This document shows, piece after piece, positions 18,765 to 28,600 of a stretch of DNA of 35,783 nucleotides. A program made the position numbers and the translations under genes. The notes under the pieces were generated by a model. The model saw only the letters and a list, made by a program, of their open reading frames with translations. It did no database searches and was not told the DNA's origin. Each line of letters starts with the position of its first letter. Position 1 is the first letter of the stretch. Origin of the DNA: CAZJOD01 sp964547525 (GTDB lineage Bacteria; Bacillota; Clostridia; JAAYHZ01); the NCBI GenBank assembly GCA_964547525.1, contig CAZJOD010000016.1, forward strand, positions 1 through 35,783, given 5' to 3'.

Positions 18765-18776
18765 TAAAAGATTTGG

Positions 18777-18803
18777 GGATATATCTCATCTAATTATCTT
18801 TTT
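18777..18803 (-). promoter_or_regulatory. Conserved intergenic motif, copy 4 (upstream of serine hydrolase)
   Basis: The plus strand reads GGATATATCTCATC then TAATTATCTTTTT. It shares 18 identical consecutive bases with copy 1. It ends 15 bases before a consensus extended -10 box, so it covers the -35 region and the ~25 bases upstream. This is the copy that best shows how the motif relates to a promoter. Confidence 0.6.
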
Positions 18804-18882
18804 GGTATATGAAAGCACATAATAATATTCTATTTGCAACAGATTACCTACAATCAATTACCTTATCACTTACTTATAAATA

Positions 18883-18926
18883 TAATAGGAGTGGTAATTG
18901 ATATTAATTCATAACCACTCCTATTA
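18883..18926 (-). terminator. Inverted repeat, probable terminator of the ABC-F gene
   Basis: TAATAGGAGTGGT at 18883-18895 and ACCACTCCTATTA at 18914-18926 form a perfect 13-base-pair stem around an 18-base A+T-rich loop. It lies about 90 bases after the ABC-F stop codon and before the serine hydrolase promoter, where a terminator is expected. There is no strong T-run on either side, so efficiency is uncertain. It could instead be an operator palindrome. Confidence 0.45.
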
Positions 18927-18974
18927 ATTCTTTATTCCTATCATATTTAAATAGAATTTCTTGATTGTTTTAAC

Positions 18975-19008
18975 TGTGTTTTTCCGGTATACACTCATGT
19001 TGTAAATT
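18975..19008 (-). repeat. Direct repeat B, decayed copy of the ABC-F linker-coding segment
   Basis: This stretch, seven to forty bases past the ABC-F stop, matches 19321-19353 inside the gene with about 3 mismatches and one inserted T over 33 bases. Weaker similarity continues for 14 more bases. Read in the gene direction it would encode LQHECIPEKHS and then a stop, against LQHERIPENT inside the gene. Confidence 0.65.
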
Positions 19009-19014
19009 CGAATA

Positions 19015-20940
19015 TTAAATATTTTTACTTTTTTTACTCTTTTCAATTTCCTCAGCCAGCTCATTAAGATATGTCCAACGGTTCATTGCATGGTCCAAAT
19101 CTCCTTCTAGTTTTTCTTTCTCCTCGGTAAGTTTTTGAAGCTTAACAAAGTCGCTGGCGGCTTGTTCCATGAGGGATTCCATTTCTAAAATATCCTTTTC
19201 GAGTTTTGCAATCGTATCGTCAATTTGTTCAAATTCCTTTTGCTCTTTAAATGTGAATTTAATCGGTCTATCCTTTTTATTCCCTGATTTTTCTGATGTA
19301 TTATCCTTGGCAGTTTTCATTGTGTTTTCCGGTATACGCTCGTGTTGTAATTTAATCTGCCGGCTGTAATCCGAATAGTTACCAATATATTGGCGGATAA
19401 TCCCGTTCCCTTCGAAAGAAAAGATTCCGTCTGTCACCCGATCTAAAAAGTACCGGTCATGAGACACCACAATGACTGCACCTTGAAATTCATCAAGATA
19501 ATTTTCAAGAACCGTTAAGGTTTGAATGTCCAAATCGTTTGTAGGCTCATCCAGCATTAAGACATTCGGTGCACTCATTAAAATTCGTAACAGGTACAGT
19601 CTTCTTTTTTCTCCTCCCGACAGCTTTGATACAAGCGTCCATTGCATCTCGGGCGTGAAAAGAAATCTTTCCAACATTTGTGATGCGGTTATGACTCCCT
19701 CTTTTGTAGTTAAAATGTCCGCTTGTTCTCGAATATATTCAATTACTCTTAAATTCTCATTCATATCTTCATTTTCTTGTGAGAAAAATCCGATTTTTAC
19801 CGTTTCACCTATTTCCACTTTTCCTGAATCCGGTTTTAATCTACCTGCCGCTATCTTAATTAGTGTTGATTTACCACTTCCGTTTCGACCGATAATCCCA
19901 ATCCTGTCATCACGAAGCAAAATATAACTAAAATCCTTTATGACAGTTCCACACGGAAAGCTTTTATTTATGTTATAAAGCTCTATTACTTTGCCTCCAA
20001 GACGGGAAAAACCTGTTTGGATCTTAATACTTTCGGTTTCAGCAGGTCCTTTTTGTTCAATCAGATCATTAAATCTGTTGATTCGAGCTTTTTGTTTTGT
20101 GGAACGCGCCTGAGCGCCGCGACGAATCCATTCAAGTTCACTTCGAATCAATCCTTGTCGTTTTCTTTCGGAAGATTGTTCAAGCTCTTCCCTTTCCGCC
20201 TTCATCTCCAAATACTTGGTGTAGTTGGCTTGATAGATATAAAGCTTTCCATTATCAATTTCAATCATCTTGTTGGCAACTCTGTCTAAAAAATATCTGT
20301 CGTGAGTTACCATCAATAAAGCACCTTTTCTGTTTCCCAAATACTTTTCCAGCCAGTCTACCGTATCGTTATCTATATGGTTTGTAGGTTCGTCTAAAAT
20401 CAACAAGTCAGCCGGAGAAATCAGCGTGCTTGCCATAGCCACCCTTTTTCGTTGCCCTCCTGATAATGTAGCCACATCAGCATGATAATCCGTAATCCCG
20501 ATTTTGGTCAAGATGCTTTTGGCCTCTGCCTCCACAGACCATGCATTCATATTGTCCATCTTATGACTTAAGTTAATAAGTTCTTTTTGGAGTATGCTGT
20601 CGTTTGGATTTTCACTTACTTTTAAAAGTATACTTTCGTAATCCCTAAGTAATTTCATTACAGGAGATGCACCTTTATATACCTGTTCGAGCACAGTGGT
20701 GCCGGCTTCAAAATGTGGATTTTGCATTAAGTACTGTATTCTTAAATTGCTCAGATACATGATCTTCCCTGAATCAACCTGTTCAACGCCGGATAGTACA
20801 TTTAGCAAAGTGGATTTTCCGGTCCCATTGATACCAATCAGACCGATTTTATCTCCTTCGTTGATGCTTAGGGATATATCATTAAACAATGTTTTTTCAC
20901 TGTAACTTTTCGTAATTTTATCTGCGGTTAAAAAAATCAT
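19015..20940 (-). CDS. ABC-F family ATPase (Uup/YfmR-like)
   Basis: This soluble protein has two ATP-binding cassettes and no membrane segments, typical of ABC-F factors that act on the ribosome (translation of difficult sequences) or, for Uup, in DNA-related stability. The first cassette has GINGTGKST (36-44), LSGGQRKR and LILDEPTNHID. An arginine/glutamate-rich linker with RRGAQARSTKQKAR follows. The second cassette has GRNGSGKST, LSGGEKRR and LMLDEPTNDLD. A charged C-terminal coiled coil occupies roughly the last 70-80 residues, as in Uup/YfmR. The protein has 641 residues, and ATG 20940 has AGGAAG upstream. It follows the sialidase-like gene by 33 bases and may share its transcript. A 33-base direct repeat flanks the coiled-coil-coding end of the gene. 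Housekeeping function is more likely than antibiotic resistance. Confidence 0.85.
   Translation of the reverse strand: MIFLTADKITKSYSEKTLFNDISLSINEGDKIGLIGINGTGKSTLLNVLSGVEQVDSGKIMYLSNLRIQYLMQNPHFEAGTTVLEQVYKGASPVMKLLRDYESILLKVSENPNDSILQKELINLSHKMDNMNAWSVEAEAKSILTKIGITDYHADVATLSGGQRKRVAMASTLISPADLLILDEPTNHIDNDTVDWLEKYLGNRKGALLMVTHDRYFLDRVANKMIEIDNGKLYIYQANYTKYLEMKAEREELEQSSERKRQGLIRSELEWIRRGAQARSTKQKARINRFNDLIEQKGPAETESIKIQTGFSRLGGKVIELYNINKSFPCGTVIKDFSYILLRDDRIGIIGRNGSGKSTLIKIAAGRLKPDSGKVEIGETVKIGFFSQENEDMNENLRVIEYIREQADILTTKEGVITASQMLERFLFTPEMQWTLVSKLSGGEKRRLYLLRILMSAPNVLMLDEPTNDLDIQTLTVLENYLDEFQGAVIVVSHDRYFLDRVTDGIFSFEGNGIIRQYIGNYSDYSRQIKLQHERIPENTMKTAKDNTSEKSGNKKDRPIKFTFKEQKEFEQIDDTIAKLEKDILEMESLMEQAASDFVKLQKLTEEKEKLEGDLDHAMNRWTYLNELAEEIEKSKKSKNI
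19321..19353 (-). repeat. Direct repeat A, inside the ABC-F gene
   Basis: This in-gene copy encodes the linker between the second ATPase cassette and the C-terminal coiled coil (LQHERIPENT). Its partner lies just after the stop codon at 18975-19008. The pair flank about 310 bases that encode the whole C-terminal domain. Confidence 0.65.
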
Positions 20941-20973
20941 ATTATACTTCCTATTCTATATTAAACCTATAAT

Positions 20974-21996
20974 TCAAACTTTATAAAACCATTCTTTGTC
21001 GATAACCGCGACACGTAAATCAATTACATCCTGCATGCTCCATGTAGGTAAGTATTCACAGGTCCAATAGTTTATAATAGCCATCCCTTTGGAGGTAAAA
21101 CGACACCCGGGATTTGAAAAAGCACGGTTCGGGTCGGTTTCTATGTCCTTGACATTCTCCCAAGTACGCCCGTTATCACGGGATATGGCTGCGGTTAAAG
21201 GGCTCCTTTTTCCATAATGGGATCTGAAAGCCGGATCATACGGGCTGTTGTTCCATATCATAAGTAAATCTTCAGTACCCGGTATACGGGTTAATTCGGG
21301 GCAGGATTCAGGTGTGCTAAGTCCTGTTGTCTGTGGTTTTGTCCAAGTGAGTCCGTCATCTTTTGATTCGGATACAAAAAGGGAGCCTAATTGGCTTCGA
21401 ACAACCATGAGTACACGACCGTCTGAAGTTTGTTCCACATGAGGCTCCATTACGCCCCTCATGGGAAGAAAAATACGATTTAAAGCTTCCTTCCATGTCA
21501 AACCGTCATCGTCACTAAATAAAACCGCTCCTTGCGCGTTGGGGCTTACCGGTAAAAGAATGCGCCCGGAATGCAACCGTTTTACAGTAGCGTTACACAA
21601 ACTATATTCTTTTTTTGCCGCAAATTCGGAATAAGGATAAAAGGTTTTCCCGTCATCGTCTGATTTTAACGCATACAAGGTGGTAGTCCTTGGTTTGTTG
21701 TCATGTTGTCTCATAAATATTAGCAATATACCACCGTCTTTTGATTTTATCAGGTTCGGTGAATAAATATTAATATCACCTTGTGCGGTAATCGCTAACA
21801 CTTGGTGGTCTTCCCATGTCAGTCCGCCATCATTTGATATCTTACGTACAATACGTGTTTTAGCGTAATCACTTCCATCTCCTGAAAACTCCATATAAAC
21901 CAATAGGAGACGACCGTCACTAATTTCGATAACATCTCCTTCGCCTTTTCGCGTAAAGTCCTTCGTGCTTTCAGCTACAGTAATAATCTTTTTCAT
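20974..21996 (-). CDS. Sialidase-like BNR/Asp-box propeller protein
   Basis: This 340-residue protein is a six-bladed sialidase-type propeller. Five Asp boxes (SxDxGxxW/F) are visible at residues 54-61 (SNDGGLTW), 112-119 (SDDDGKTF), 161-168 (SDDDGLTW), 211-218 (SKDDGLTW) and 272-279 (SRDNGRTW). Related proteins include GH33 sialidases and many BNR proteins that act on other uronic or deoxy sugars. The arginine triad of true sialidases is not evident by eye, so activity on sialic acid is unproven. The start is certain, with AGGAGGTG six bases before ATG 21996. No signal peptide is present. A weaker copy of the locus motif lies 30-49 bases upstream (22026-22045). The gene separates the Wadjet operon from the carbohydrate locus. 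Confidence 0.75.
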   Translation of the reverse strand: MKKIITVAESTKDFTRKGEGDVIEISDGRLLLVYMEFSGDGSDYAKTRIVRKISNDGGLTWEDHQVLAITAQGDINIYSPNLIKSKDGGILLIFMRQHDNKPRTTTLYALKSDDDGKTFYPYSEFAAKKEYSLCNATVKRLHSGRILLPVSPNAQGAVLFSDDDGLTWKEALNRIFLPMRGVMEPHVEQTSDGRVLMVVRSQLGSLFVSESKDDGLTWTKPQTTGLSTPESCPELTRIPGTEDLLMIWNNSPYDPAFRSHYGKRSPLTAAISRDNGRTWENVKDIETDPNRAFSNPGCRFTSKGMAIINYWTCEYLPTWSMQDVIDLRVAVIDKEWFYKV

Positions 21997-22059
21997 ACTA
22001 CACCTCCTGAATAAATTTATTTATCGGACATTGTTAATACTATCAAACAAGATATATAA

Positions 22060-24282
22060 TCACTGCAACAGTTGTTTTAGCTCATCTGTCGACAACTTTG
22101 ATATCAGCTTCTCTCCCGGTTGTATCAACTTTTCAATCAGTTCATTTTTTTGCTTTTTAACATCATTAATCTTTTCTTCAATTGTTCCTTTGGTAATTAA
22201 ATAAATAATTTGCACATTATTCTTTTGGCCTATTCTATAAGCTCTTGCCGATGCTTGTTCCTCAATACCGGGATTCCACCACGGATCACAATGGATGACC
22301 GTATCAGCCGAAGTAAGGTTTAACCCGGTAGCACCTGCTTTTAATGATATTAAAAAAACCGTTGCCATACCTTGATTAAAATTGTCTACAATATCGCTTC
22401 TTTTATTTTGAGGAATCCTTCCGTCAAGTACTTCATACTGTATATTATATTTCTCTAGCTCCCCTTTTACAATATCCAGCATTTTCGTAAACTGTGAAAA
22501 AACAAGTACTTTTCTGCCTTCATCTCTTAGTTCTTCAATCATGCCCATTAGAGTATCAAGTTTACCGCTTGACTCTTTATAGTTTTCTAAAAACATACCC
22601 GGATGACAGCATATTTGTCTTAATCTAATTAACTTTGAAAGCACATTGAAAATTTTGTTTTCCTCTTCCAACAATTTAAGTGCTTGTTCTCTATATGTTA
22701 GATAGAGCTTTTTTTGCATATCTGTTAACTCTATTTTTATTGTAGTTTCAATTTTTTCAGGAAGGTCTTTTAAAACATCTTTTTTCATTCTTCTTAATAT
22801 AAACGGCCTGATTTTTTCTTTTAGTTCTTCGATATTTTCAGTTGTATGAATATACTTTGAGTTAAATGAATCAAAGTCTTTCAGCAAAGGAGGTATCAAC
22901 CAATTAAATATTGACCATAGTTCGGACAGATTATTTTCAATAGGAGTACCTGTAAGAGCAAATTTAGTTTCCGCCTTTATCTTTTTAATTTCCTGTGCTG
23001 TTTTAGATAAATGATTTTTAATCTTTTGCGCCTCGTCAAGAACCATTATATCAAAGGTTCTTTTTGAGTAATTCTCAATATCATTTACAACAAGACCGTA
23101 AGACGAAATAAATACATTGTACTCATCCCATTTCTTGAATATCTGTTTCCTGACATCAACTCCCCCGACAATATCCATACATTTTAAATCCGGTGCGAAA
23201 CGGTTCAATTCACTCATCCAATTGTCAATAAGAGAGGTTGGTACTATGATCAAGGCTTTTACATTACGATTATTTTTATATACGGATAAAATCAATGCAA
23301 TTGTCTGTAAAGTTTTACCTAGACCCATATCATCTGCGAGAATACCTCCTAATCCGGCACAATAAAGTGTTTTCATCCACTTGAAACCTACCTGTTGATA
23401 TGGTCGTATTTGTGCTTTTAAGCCTTTTGGTACGGATAGATCCGCATCTGAAATATTATATATGCTTTTTTCAATACTTTTTAAATCAAATCCGGTTAAC
23501 TTAACTGTCTTACCTTTGTCAACCTTATCCAATAGATTAGCAGCAAACGGAATTTCGCATTTGGGTATTATTATTCTCTTTTTTTCAAGCTCTTTTTGTG
23601 TTATACCGAATTTAGATAAAAACTCTAAGGTCTCAACTACTTTTTCAGCTCTAAGATCAATAAAACCTCCTTTTTTCAACTGATAAAATCTTATATCCTC
23701 TTTTTCTTTCAATAGATTTAAAATTGCTGCCATTTCATCCGGTGATATTTGATCATCATATGTAAACCCTACATCCAAATATTTTTCAATACCTCCCATT
23801 GAACAAATAAGATTGACTTTTAAATCTCTTTTTATCATTACCCTTTTAAAATTGTTTGTATAATAAATATCTGCAACCTCAATAAGCTTTGGTACCGCCA
23901 TAAGAATAAAATCCAATACATCATCGGTATATACCACAGGTAATGTAAAAAATTGTGGAAAGTGTTTAGATTGTCGAATGCCATATCGTCTCATAAAACT
24001 TTCTAAATATAACATAAACATTTCTATTTCCATATTGCCTATATTATAGTCCGTATCCATGTTTAAATAATATCTGTTTGAGTCAGCATCCAATACCGGA
24101 AATAAAACAATGAAATAATTATCCAAATCAATATAGATTTTAAAATTGGATTTTTCAGGCTTGTAACGCTCAATTAAAGCAAGCAATTCTTGATTTTCAT
24201 CTTTTTCCGCATCTTCAACTAAAATTATATCTTCCTGCTTAAAAGGTATAAAATTATCACTTCTAAAAACTTCATTTTTCAT
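22060..24282 (-). CDS. SNF2-family helicase/translocase, candidate Wadjet accessory
   Basis: This 740-residue Swi2/Snf2 ATPase would move along double-stranded DNA and remodel bound proteins. The conserved motifs are YQQVGFKW (295-302), DDMGLGKT (Walker A, 317-324), DEAQKIKN (416-423), TGTPIEN (444-450), FSQFTKML in the second RecA domain, LKAGATGLNL, and the arginine finger in ARAYRIGQ. The first ~285 residues are a poorly conserved domain of the bacterial SNF2 type; there is no SWIM zinc finger. ATG 24282 has GTGGTGA upstream and lies 16 bases after the SEC-C gene, so it is the last gene of the jetD-A-B-C operon. The tight spacing suggests a function tied to Wadjet. A general repair role is the alternative. 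Confidence 0.85.
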   Translation of the reverse strand: MKNEVFRSDNFIPFKQEDIILVEDAEKDENQELLALIERYKPEKSNFKIYIDLDNYFIVLFPVLDADSNRYYLNMDTDYNIGNMEIEMFMLYLESFMRRYGIRQSKHFPQFFTLPVVYTDDVLDFILMAVPKLIEVADIYYTNNFKRVMIKRDLKVNLICSMGGIEKYLDVGFTYDDQISPDEMAAILNLLKEKEDIRFYQLKKGGFIDLRAEKVVETLEFLSKFGITQKELEKKRIIIPKCEIPFAANLLDKVDKGKTVKLTGFDLKSIEKSIYNISDADLSVPKGLKAQIRPYQQVGFKWMKTLYCAGLGGILADDMGLGKTLQTIALILSVYKNNRNVKALIIVPTSLIDNWMSELNRFAPDLKCMDIVGGVDVRKQIFKKWDEYNVFISSYGLVVNDIENYSKRTFDIMVLDEAQKIKNHLSKTAQEIKKIKAETKFALTGTPIENNLSELWSIFNWLIPPLLKDFDSFNSKYIHTTENIEELKEKIRPFILRRMKKDVLKDLPEKIETTIKIELTDMQKKLYLTYREQALKLLEEENKIFNVLSKLIRLRQICCHPGMFLENYKESSGKLDTLMGMIEELRDEGRKVLVFSQFTKMLDIVKGELEKYNIQYEVLDGRIPQNKRSDIVDNFNQGMATVFLISLKAGATGLNLTSADTVIHCDPWWNPGIEEQASARAYRIGQKNNVQIIYLITKGTIEEKINDVKKQKNELIEKLIQPGEKLISKLSTDELKQLLQ

Positions 24283-24298
24283 TTAAATATCACCACTT

Positions 24299-25630
24299 TT
24301 ACTTACCACAGCACTTTTTGTACTTTTTACCACTGCCACACGGACACGGATCATTCCGTCCGGTCTTACCCCATTTATTTTTATCTTCGATGTTTGTTTC
24401 TTTTTGTAATGTATGCACTTTTTGAATTCCATTTTTCATTATTTCCAATAAATCGTTTGGACTATGTCCTTTAATAGGCCACTGACTTAATCTATTTACA
24501 AATTTATCATTGCTATACGACAACATCTCATTTATTTTAGTAATTGATTCGAAATTAATATATTCAATCATTATATCTATGTAAATACCGGGGTGCTCCC
24601 CGTTTTTAACATAACTACTCCATTCCTCAACCATCATATTGGCTTGGATCATATTAATCTTTAAATTGTTAATCAGGTAATCATACATAGCTTTCTTCGC
24701 TTTACTATCTCTCGAATACTCACCTGTCAGATCGTTGCAGCTAAGCGGAAGAAAGTCAATATCTTTTCTTCTGTTCTGTTCAAAAAATATATTATAAGGA
24801 TCAAACACAGAATAATGACTATAATATTTATTGTAATAATCATTAAAATAGTACTCGTTGACTTTCGCACCATATTCAACATAATTTTTAAATATTTCTT
24901 CGGTTTTACTATATATTCCTTCATTTTTATAGTAGGAATATTTCATCTTTGAAAAATCAACTTTTGTATTCTTTCTTCCGTTTTCCAAGTTATTTAACAA
25001 CTTATCAAGATACATAAAAAAATGATCACAGTCAATAACTCCGTAATAATATAAAATACCTTCTCCAATATTACAGACAGTAGTATTTTTATTAACAGTA
25101 TTAATCATTTCTTCTTGATCAAGCTTGTCCGAAATATCTATTAATTCTTTAGGCATTAATAACATTTCTTCATTTTCGTACATATAACGAAACAGATAGC
25201 CTCTTCGCAATAAATAGTTTAGGTATGAATGTTGCTTACGATAATCTTTCAAAAAGTATTTTTTGTTATCTTTGAAATTAATGATAAATTGGTACATGCC
25301 GTGATTTACTGTTTTTAGAACTGTGCTAAAGCTTTTAATTATATTGTTATAAATCTCAGATTGTAACATTACCTTTTTATTATTCTTTTTAATGTCCAGC
25401 TCTAAAGCATCTATAACACCTTTTAAGTCATCGGTTGTATATTGTGCCAATAAGGTTTTTAAGTCATTATCGTTGCTTTTTATTTGCAGAACTCTATAAG
25501 GATATTTCGAAGGCATTTGTATCGTATCTATATATTTTTGTTTAACAGCACTTTTAACATCCACTATTTTTGCCGCCATTGAATCTTTTGAAGGCATATA
25601 TTCATGATAAACTCTTTTTATAACAGCCAC
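24299..25630 (-). CDS. SEC-C zinc-finger protein, candidate Wadjet accessory
   Basis: This 443-residue protein ends in a canonical SEC-C motif (NDPCPCGSGKKYKKCCG), a small zinc-binding module known from SecA and many orphan proteins. Residues 59-96 (LLAQYTTDDLKGVIDALEL and onward) resemble a SAP/Rho-N-like helix-extended-loop-helix DNA-binding fold, but I cannot confirm this. The central part is rich in Tyr and Asn and matches nothing I recognise. Translation starts at GTG 25630 with AAAGGAG seven bases upstream. It follows jetC by 28 bases and precedes the SNF2 gene by 16 bases, so the three are almost certainly one transcript. A role as adaptor between the SMC complex, DNA and the SNF2 motor is inference from context. 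Confidence 0.75.
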   Translation of the reverse strand: MAVIKRVYHEYMPSKDSMAAKIVDVKSAVKQKYIDTIQMPSKYPYRVLQIKSNDNDLKTLLAQYTTDDLKGVIDALELDIKKNNKKVMLQSEIYNNIIKSFSTVLKTVNHGMYQFIINFKDNKKYFLKDYRKQHSYLNYLLRRGYLFRYMYENEEMLLMPKELIDISDKLDQEEMINTVNKNTTVCNIGEGILYYYGVIDCDHFFMYLDKLLNNLENGRKNTKVDFSKMKYSYYKNEGIYSKTEEIFKNYVEYGAKVNEYYFNDYYNKYYSHYSVFDPYNIFFEQNRRKDIDFLPLSCNDLTGEYSRDSKAKKAMYDYLINNLKINMIQANMMVEEWSSYVKNGEHPGIYIDIMIEYINFESITKINEMLSYSNDKFVNRLSQWPIKGHSPNDLLEIMKNGIQKVHTLQKETNIEDKNKWGKTGRNDPCPCGSGKKYKKCCGK

Positions 25631-25658
25631 GTTTCAACTCCTTTATACAGCTTTTATA

Positions 25659-28600
25659 CTAAAATAAAGTCATTTGCTCTATATTATCGGCTCTAAAAAC
25701 CGCTTTTTCCAACATTTCATCCCTTTCAAGCAAAACTCCTTCTTTTATTTGTTGTTCCAATTGAATATATTCTTTCGTACCTAATACATTTTGTCTTATC
25801 TTTATCATATAAATGAGATTAAAACAATTTAATATTGAATTTTGTTTTAAGTCAGTAAGGCATATTAACTGGGTATTGTATTTTCTTGCTATTTCAAATA
25901 GCGGTTTTAATAAATGCTCCGAAGATATAGGTCCAAACGGATTGTCCATCAACAACACTTTGGTATCCGTATTTCTTTGATAATCATCCGTATATTTGCC
26001 GCTTGACCTGGTATATGACATTAAAGCGACTAAAACTGCAAAGAAAGATACAAACCTTTCGCCACCGGAATTTTCCTTCATAACCTGCTCCCATGTCTTA
26101 TAACCGCTATTACGCGAATTTATGTCGATTTTATATGCATCAATACTCAATTTGCCCAAATCGGATAGTACGTTTAAAAGCTCTTTAGTGGACATATATT
26201 TACTTATTATATTTCGAATATCTTCTATGTTTTTGTTTTCATTCATATTCGTTTTAATAATCCCTATACAGCTTTCAATATATCTCCGCATTTTAATACT
26301 ATTCTCTTCTTCGGTCTCTCCTAAGGGTGCCATATTAATTCTTAACATCTTTCTTGATTTTCCTTCAAGGTTAATCGTTGAATTGGCTGCAATTTTCTGC
26401 ACCTCGTCATACACAAGCTGTACATGAAGGTAGCTGTGGCGAATCATATTTTTCTTGTTATTTTCGACATTCTCCAGTCTTTGCTCACAAGCTTTTATTA
26501 AATCTTTTAACTTATCATTAATATCAAGAACCCGTTCACCTAAGTAATAGTATTTGATTTTATCATTCTGCGCTTCTTTTACCAAAGGCTCTAATCCTAC
26601 GAAAATATTATCTATATTTACATTTTTATTTTCATAATTAATTTTAATCTTATTATATATGTTACCTGCTTTTCTTTCCAAATCAATATTTATTTTTTTT
26701 GATTGTCTAACATCTTCTGTAAGCTTACTATAATCCTCATTAATATTAATCTTTATTTCATATGATGTATTTACTTCAAAACTTCTTATATGAATTTGTC
26801 CTTCAATTTTATTCGATATTTCCATATAATCTACGGATACCTTATTTAATGCAGCTATTTCTTTTGTACTTTTTTTTATCTTCTCATTTTCTTCATATCT
26901 TCGCTCTAAAAAATTTAATTTGATTAAGCCGAGTTCTAACGGGCCGGTCGGTGATAGTTTGTTTACTTCACTTTTTGTGGATTCAAAACGCCCCTCCTCT
27001 TTGCTCAAATTATTTTCAGCCTTTCTAAAAGAATTATCAACATCTTTTTCTTCTTTTTTTAAATCCATAAGTTTATCTTGTGATTCACTTAGCAAAAATT
27101 CATCATAGACGGTATTTATATATTCACTTTCATCAAGTTTATATGTTTTTAAATCATCCTGCTTATTTGTTAGGTCCCTTACTTTTACCTTACGATCATT
27201 TTCCAGACGATTTAAATCGGATGTAATTTGGTTTTTAAGAACCTGTAGCCTGGTTTCCATATTTTCAATATCATCATCAAGAAATTTACCTTCATCGGAG
27301 TTTTCATAAGTTTTAAATTTACTTCGGATACTTTCCATTTCTTGTTGTATTTTCACCTGTTGCCTTGAAATTGTATTCTTTTTATTTTGAAGCTCTTCTA
27401 TATTTGTTTTAATATTTTCTTTTTCTTCTTGTTTTTCGTTAATCTTATTATTATAGGTTTTATTTAGTTGTAGATTGTGAACATATTTCTCATCTTCTTC
27501 TACAAATTCTATATACCGTACCTCTTTACCGTTTATATCAGAAACTTCGGTAACGATATGGTTAATCCGTTCTTTATATTCTTCAATTTTATTAACATGA
27601 TCATCTCTTTTTGTCTGCAACTCATTTATATGAGTTTTTGCAGCCGCTATGTCAGCATCAATTTTTTCTTTATCCTTTTTAAGTTTATATAAATGATTTT
27701 TTTCATAATTGAATTGCTCAAGAACTTGAATGTCCTTTTGGGCTTTGTTTGATTCTTCCTGATAATTCATAAGCTGTCCTGCAATCGACTCTAACTCCAT
27801 ATTAAGCAGGTTTTGATATGAATCCAAATCATCCGCATCAATCATTTTCCTATCGAATAAATTCATAAATACGAGCGTTTCTAAAGGTTTAATCAGGTTG
27901 CCTTCGATATTATACTTTTGACCTACATCACTATATGAAATTATCGGTACCGGTTGTCTGATATTTATATCAATTGACATTTGTTTTAATCGTTTTATAT
28001 CATCATCATACATTATAAATGCATATGGTAAGATGGGGTTTTTATCGACTAGATCTGTTCTTATATTTTTCTTTTGCTTTCTAAGATAATTTTCACCGGT
28101 TTCAAAATCAAAACCGTGATTTTGCAAAAAGTCACTAAATTCTTTAGATACATGCAAAGTTCCTTTTTTTAACGATTCAATGTTTTCATTTAAAGTTCTT
28201 ATATTAATATCCAGTTCTCTTTCGATTTTTTGCAATTCACAAATTCTGCTTCTTAAAATAGCTCTATTTTCATTATGGTTAAATCTTTTGTCAAATTTTA
28301 TATCATACCTTTCTAATATTGATTCTAACGACGCTTCCAAACTTTTATATGTTTTTATTTCAAAATCAAGGTTTGTAGATTGTACTACATTTAAATCATT
28401 GTTCCACCTTACCTTTTCAATAGTTTCTTCTATTTTAATATTGTCATTTTGTAAATTTTTAATATCTGTTTGAAGGCGATTTTTTTCATTCTCCAAATCG
28501 GATTTTTTCTTTTTTAATATATTGATATAGTTATTTTTATATGTATTTTCAATTTCACCTAAAAGATTGCGTATATAATTAAAACCAAGCTCCTTCTTTA

